A stretch of DNA of 25,162 nucleotides. Source: Gemmatimonadota bacterium. Its GTDB lineage: Bacteria > Gemmatimonadota > Gemmatimonadetes > Gemmatimonadales > Gemmatimonadaceae. This document shows positions 23,469-25,162 of this stretch, piece after piece. Every line of letters starts with the position of its first letter. Position 1 is the first letter of the stretch. The translations under genes were made by a program, and so were the position numbers. Below the pieces are notes generated by a model. The model had not been told where the DNA came from, ran no database searches, and saw nothing but the letters and a program-made list of their open reading frames with translations. Location of the stretch: NCBI GenBank assembly GCA_028287225.1, contig JAQBPZ010000408.1, positions 1-25,162 of the forward strand, written 5' to 3'.

Positions 23469-23519
23469 TTGTCTCTGCCCCGCAGGATGGGTAGACTTGA
23501 ATATATGGATACCCATATA
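23469..23519 (+). promoter_or_regulatory. Promoter and palindromic operator at the MarR start
   Basis: TTGTCT (23469-23474), 17-bp spacer, TAGACT (23492-23497) forms a weak sigma70-like promoter whose expected start is next to the ATG at 23505. An inverted repeat TATATGG-N4-CCATATA (23502-23519) spans the start codon and is a plausible binding site for the MarR protein itself. The AT-rich palindrome stands out in GC-rich DNA. Confidence 0.55.
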
Positions 23520-24002
23520 AATGGCGCGGCCACGCGGTCGATGGTCGCCGCGCGCCGCCTCGTGCGTGCCCTGTCCCGATCCGCGCGCGCCGTGGAAGCC
23601 TCGTCCGGCATCAGCGGCGCGCAGCTCTTCATCCTTCGACAGCTCGCGACCGTCGACCGGCCGCTGAGCGTGAACGAGCTGGCGGCGCTGACCTTCACGC
23701 ACCAGAGCACGGTGTCGGCCATCCTGAACCTGCTCGTCGAACGGCGGCTCGTCACGCGAACGCCGGCGAGCGACGATGCGCGCCGGATGGTCATCGCCCT
23801 CACCGCCCGCGGACGAGCCCTCACCGACTCGGCGCCGCCGACCGTGCAGACGCAGCTGGTCGACGGACTCGCGCGCCTTCCGGCGGCGCAGCGCGACAGC
23901 CTCGCCGATGGGCTGGAGGCATGGCTGGACGCCGCCGGACTGTCGGGGGAGGCGGCTCCGCTGTTCTTCGAGCACGAGCCGGCCGCGGGGCGCTCGCGAT
24001 GA
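23505..24002 (+). CDS. MarR-family transcriptional regulator
   Basis: This 165-residue winged-helix regulator has the MarR layout: an N-terminal helix, HTH (LSVNELAALTFTHQSTVSAI, about 54-73), recognition helix (HQSTVSAILNLLVERRLV, about 66-83) and wing (TRTPASDDARRMVIALTARG, about 84-103, with the DxRxxxxxLTxxG pattern). I chose ATG 23505; the frame is open to 23469 and an in-frame ATG lies at 23487, but the promoter lies there. Its stop overlaps the ClC gene's ATG by 4 nt, so it probably regulates that transporter. Confidence 0.9.
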   Translation: MDTHINGAATRSMVAARRLVRALSRSARAVEASSGISGAQLFILRQLATVDRPLSVNELAALTFTHQSTVSAILNLLVERRLVTRTPASDDARRMVIALTARGRALTDSAPPTVQTQLVDGLARLPAAQRDSLADGLEAWLDAAGLSGEAAPLFFEHEPAAGRSR

Positions 24003-25162
24003 GTGACCGCGAGCGCGGACCTGCGAGCTCCGTCCTCGGCACCGGCACAGCGCGGGCCGACGGAGCGATCCCCGTGTCCCCGGGGCTGGAGCTGGAGCGC
24101 GAGGCGTACGCGACGGCCGAGCATCAGGTGCCCGACGTGTACATGCCGGTCGATCGCCGCACCGTCTTCATCTGCGGGCTCGCCCTCGTCATCGCCGCCG
24201 CGGCGGGAGTGGTGGCCCGGCTGCTCGTCATGCTCATCGGCCTGATCACGAACCTCGCTTTCTTCCATCGCGCGAGCACGGCGTTCTCCTCACCGGCGGA
24301 CGCGAACGTGGGCGCGTGGGTCCTCGTGATCCCGGTGGTCGGCGCGCTCGTGGTGGGCGTGATGGCGCGCTACGGGTCGGCCGCGATCCGCGGCCACGGC
24401 ATTCCCGAGGTGATGGAGAAGGTGCTGCGCGGCGAGAGCCGCATCCCGATGCGCGTGATGTTCCTCAAGCCACTCTCCGCCGCGGTGGCCATCGGCACCG
24501 GCGGCCCGTTCGGCGCGGAGGGTCCGATCATCGCGACCGGCGGCGCGCTGGGCTCCATCGTGGGCCAGTACGTGCACGTGAGCTCCGACGAGCGGAAGAC
24601 ACTGCTCGCCGCGGGCGCCGCCGCCGGCATGGCCGCCACCTTCGGCAGCCCGGTCAGCGCCGTGCTCCTCGCCGTGGAGCTGCTCCTGTTCGAATACCGG
24701 CCGCGCTCCCTGATCCCCGTCGCGCTCGCGGCCGCCGTCGCCGCCGCGGTGCGGGTGGCCTTCGAGGGCACGGCACCCGTGTTCGCCGTGCCCGCCTTCG
24801 TCCAGCCGGGCGGGGAGGCGCTCATCATCTACGCGCTGCTGGGTGCCGTGATCGGCGCCTTCGCCGTCGGCGTGAGCCGGCTGACGTATCTGATCGAGGA
24901 GGCGTTCGAGCGGCTGCCGATCCACTGGATGTGGTGGCCCGCGATCGGCGCGATCGCCGTGGGCGTGTGCGGGTACATCGAGCCGCGCATCCTCGGCGTG
25001 GGCTACAGCAACATCGAGGGGATCCTCGGCGGCACGATCGTCGGCCGTGCGCTGGTGATGCTCGTGGTGCTCAAGTTCATCGCGTGGGCGGTCTACCTCG
25101 GCAGCGGGACGAGCGGCGGCACGCTCGCGCCGTTGTTCACCATCGGCGGCGGCGCGGGGGCC
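23999..25162 (+). CDS. ClC-type chloride channel/transporter (3' end missing)
   Basis: At least 388 residues of a polytopic ClC protein; the frame is still open at the window end. After a 50-residue polar N-terminus come membrane helices and the ClC signatures GHGIPE (132-137), GPFGAEGP (169-176, with the gating Glu174 kept) and GSPVSAVLLAVELLLFEYRP. A late GSGTSGGTLAPLF forms the third chloride-binding segment. At the position of the inner proton Glu (Glu203 in E. coli ClC) this protein has Leu228, after Glu227; channel-type ClC proteins also lack that Glu. Chloride exit or import coupled to pH is the general role. The ATG overlaps the MarR stop (ATGA), indicating coupling. Confidence 0.93.
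   Translation, partial: MSDRERGPASSVLGTGTARADGAIPVSPGLELEREAYATAEHQVPDVYMPVDRRTVFICGLALVIAAAAGVVARLLVMLIGLITNLAFFHRASTAFSSPADANVGAWVLVIPVVGALVVGVMARYGSAAIRGHGIPEVMEKVLRGESRIPMRVMFLKPLSAAVAIGTGGPFGAEGPIIATGGALGSIVGQYVHVSSDERKTLLAAGAAAGMAATFGSPVSAVLLAVELLLFEYRPRSLIPVALAAAVAAAVRVAFEGTAPVFAVPAFVQPGGEALIIYALLGAVIGAFAVGVSRLTYLIEEAFERLPIHWMWWPAIGAIAVGVCGYIEPRILGVGYSNIEGILGGTIVGRALVMLVVLKFIAWAVYLGSGTSGGTLAPLFTIGGGAGA

Overview
The window is a strongly GC-rich bacterial chromosome segment that is densely coded on both strands. An outer membrane is implied by the TonB-dependent receptor. Lipoproteins, an L,D-transpeptidase, RsbRD-type and GAF-type soluble histidine kinases, and a KaiC-like ATPase occur together. 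This mix would suit Gemmatimonadota or a similar high-GC environmental phylum. That assignment is inference from gene content, with no marker gene to prove it. I saw no rRNA, tRNA, CRISPR array, insertion sequence or phage gene.

Layout. (1) 168-2110, minus strand: an OmpR-type response regulator and its membrane histidine kinase, translationally coupled. (2) 2111-2756: an intergenic block with a sigma70-like promoter and, at its far end, a strong terminator-like hairpin; it may hold an undescribed short transcript. (3) 2757-6875, plus strand: a stress/energy group with a double-domain universal stress protein, an unknown 146-residue protein, a small TraR/DksA zinc-finger protein, a possible 36-codon ORF, a protein resembling CdiI_2 immunity proteins, and a glutamate dehydrogenase. 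The last three are joined by 4-nt overlaps. (4) 7132-11674: a DUF4142 lipoprotein, a convergent TonB-dependent receptor, a PepSY protein and a PAP2 phosphatase. (5) 11766-13292, minus strand: a DUF2243 membrane protein and an RsbRD-type soluble histidine kinase. (6) 13894-16930, plus strand: a coupled operon encoding a receiver-only protein with Glu at the phosphorylation site, a KaiC-like double ATPase and a GAF histidine kinase. (7) 17009-18436: DUF488 converging on an L,D-transpeptidase. (8) 18519-19805, minus strand: an ArsR regulator, SRPBCC and DUF1801 operon. (9) 19898-25162, plus strand: SelO, WrbA, a VOC protein, DUF4383, a MarR regulator and a ClC-type chloride transporter cut by the window end.

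The most interesting system is block 6, faced across about 600 nt by the divergent RsbRD kinase of block 5. Two soluble sensor kinases flank a KaiC-family ATPase that keeps one of the two canonical phosphosites (Ser431, then Tyr instead of Thr). It lacks the C-terminal KaiA-binding tail and is co-translated with a receiver whose acceptor Asp is Glu. This looks like a KaiA-independent, non-circadian or timer-like signalling module. Other points of note are two transcription-factor genes whose predicted promoters abut the start codon (possible leaderless mRNAs), a near-start MarR operator palindrome, and an orphan immunity-like gene coupled to glutamate dehydrogenase.
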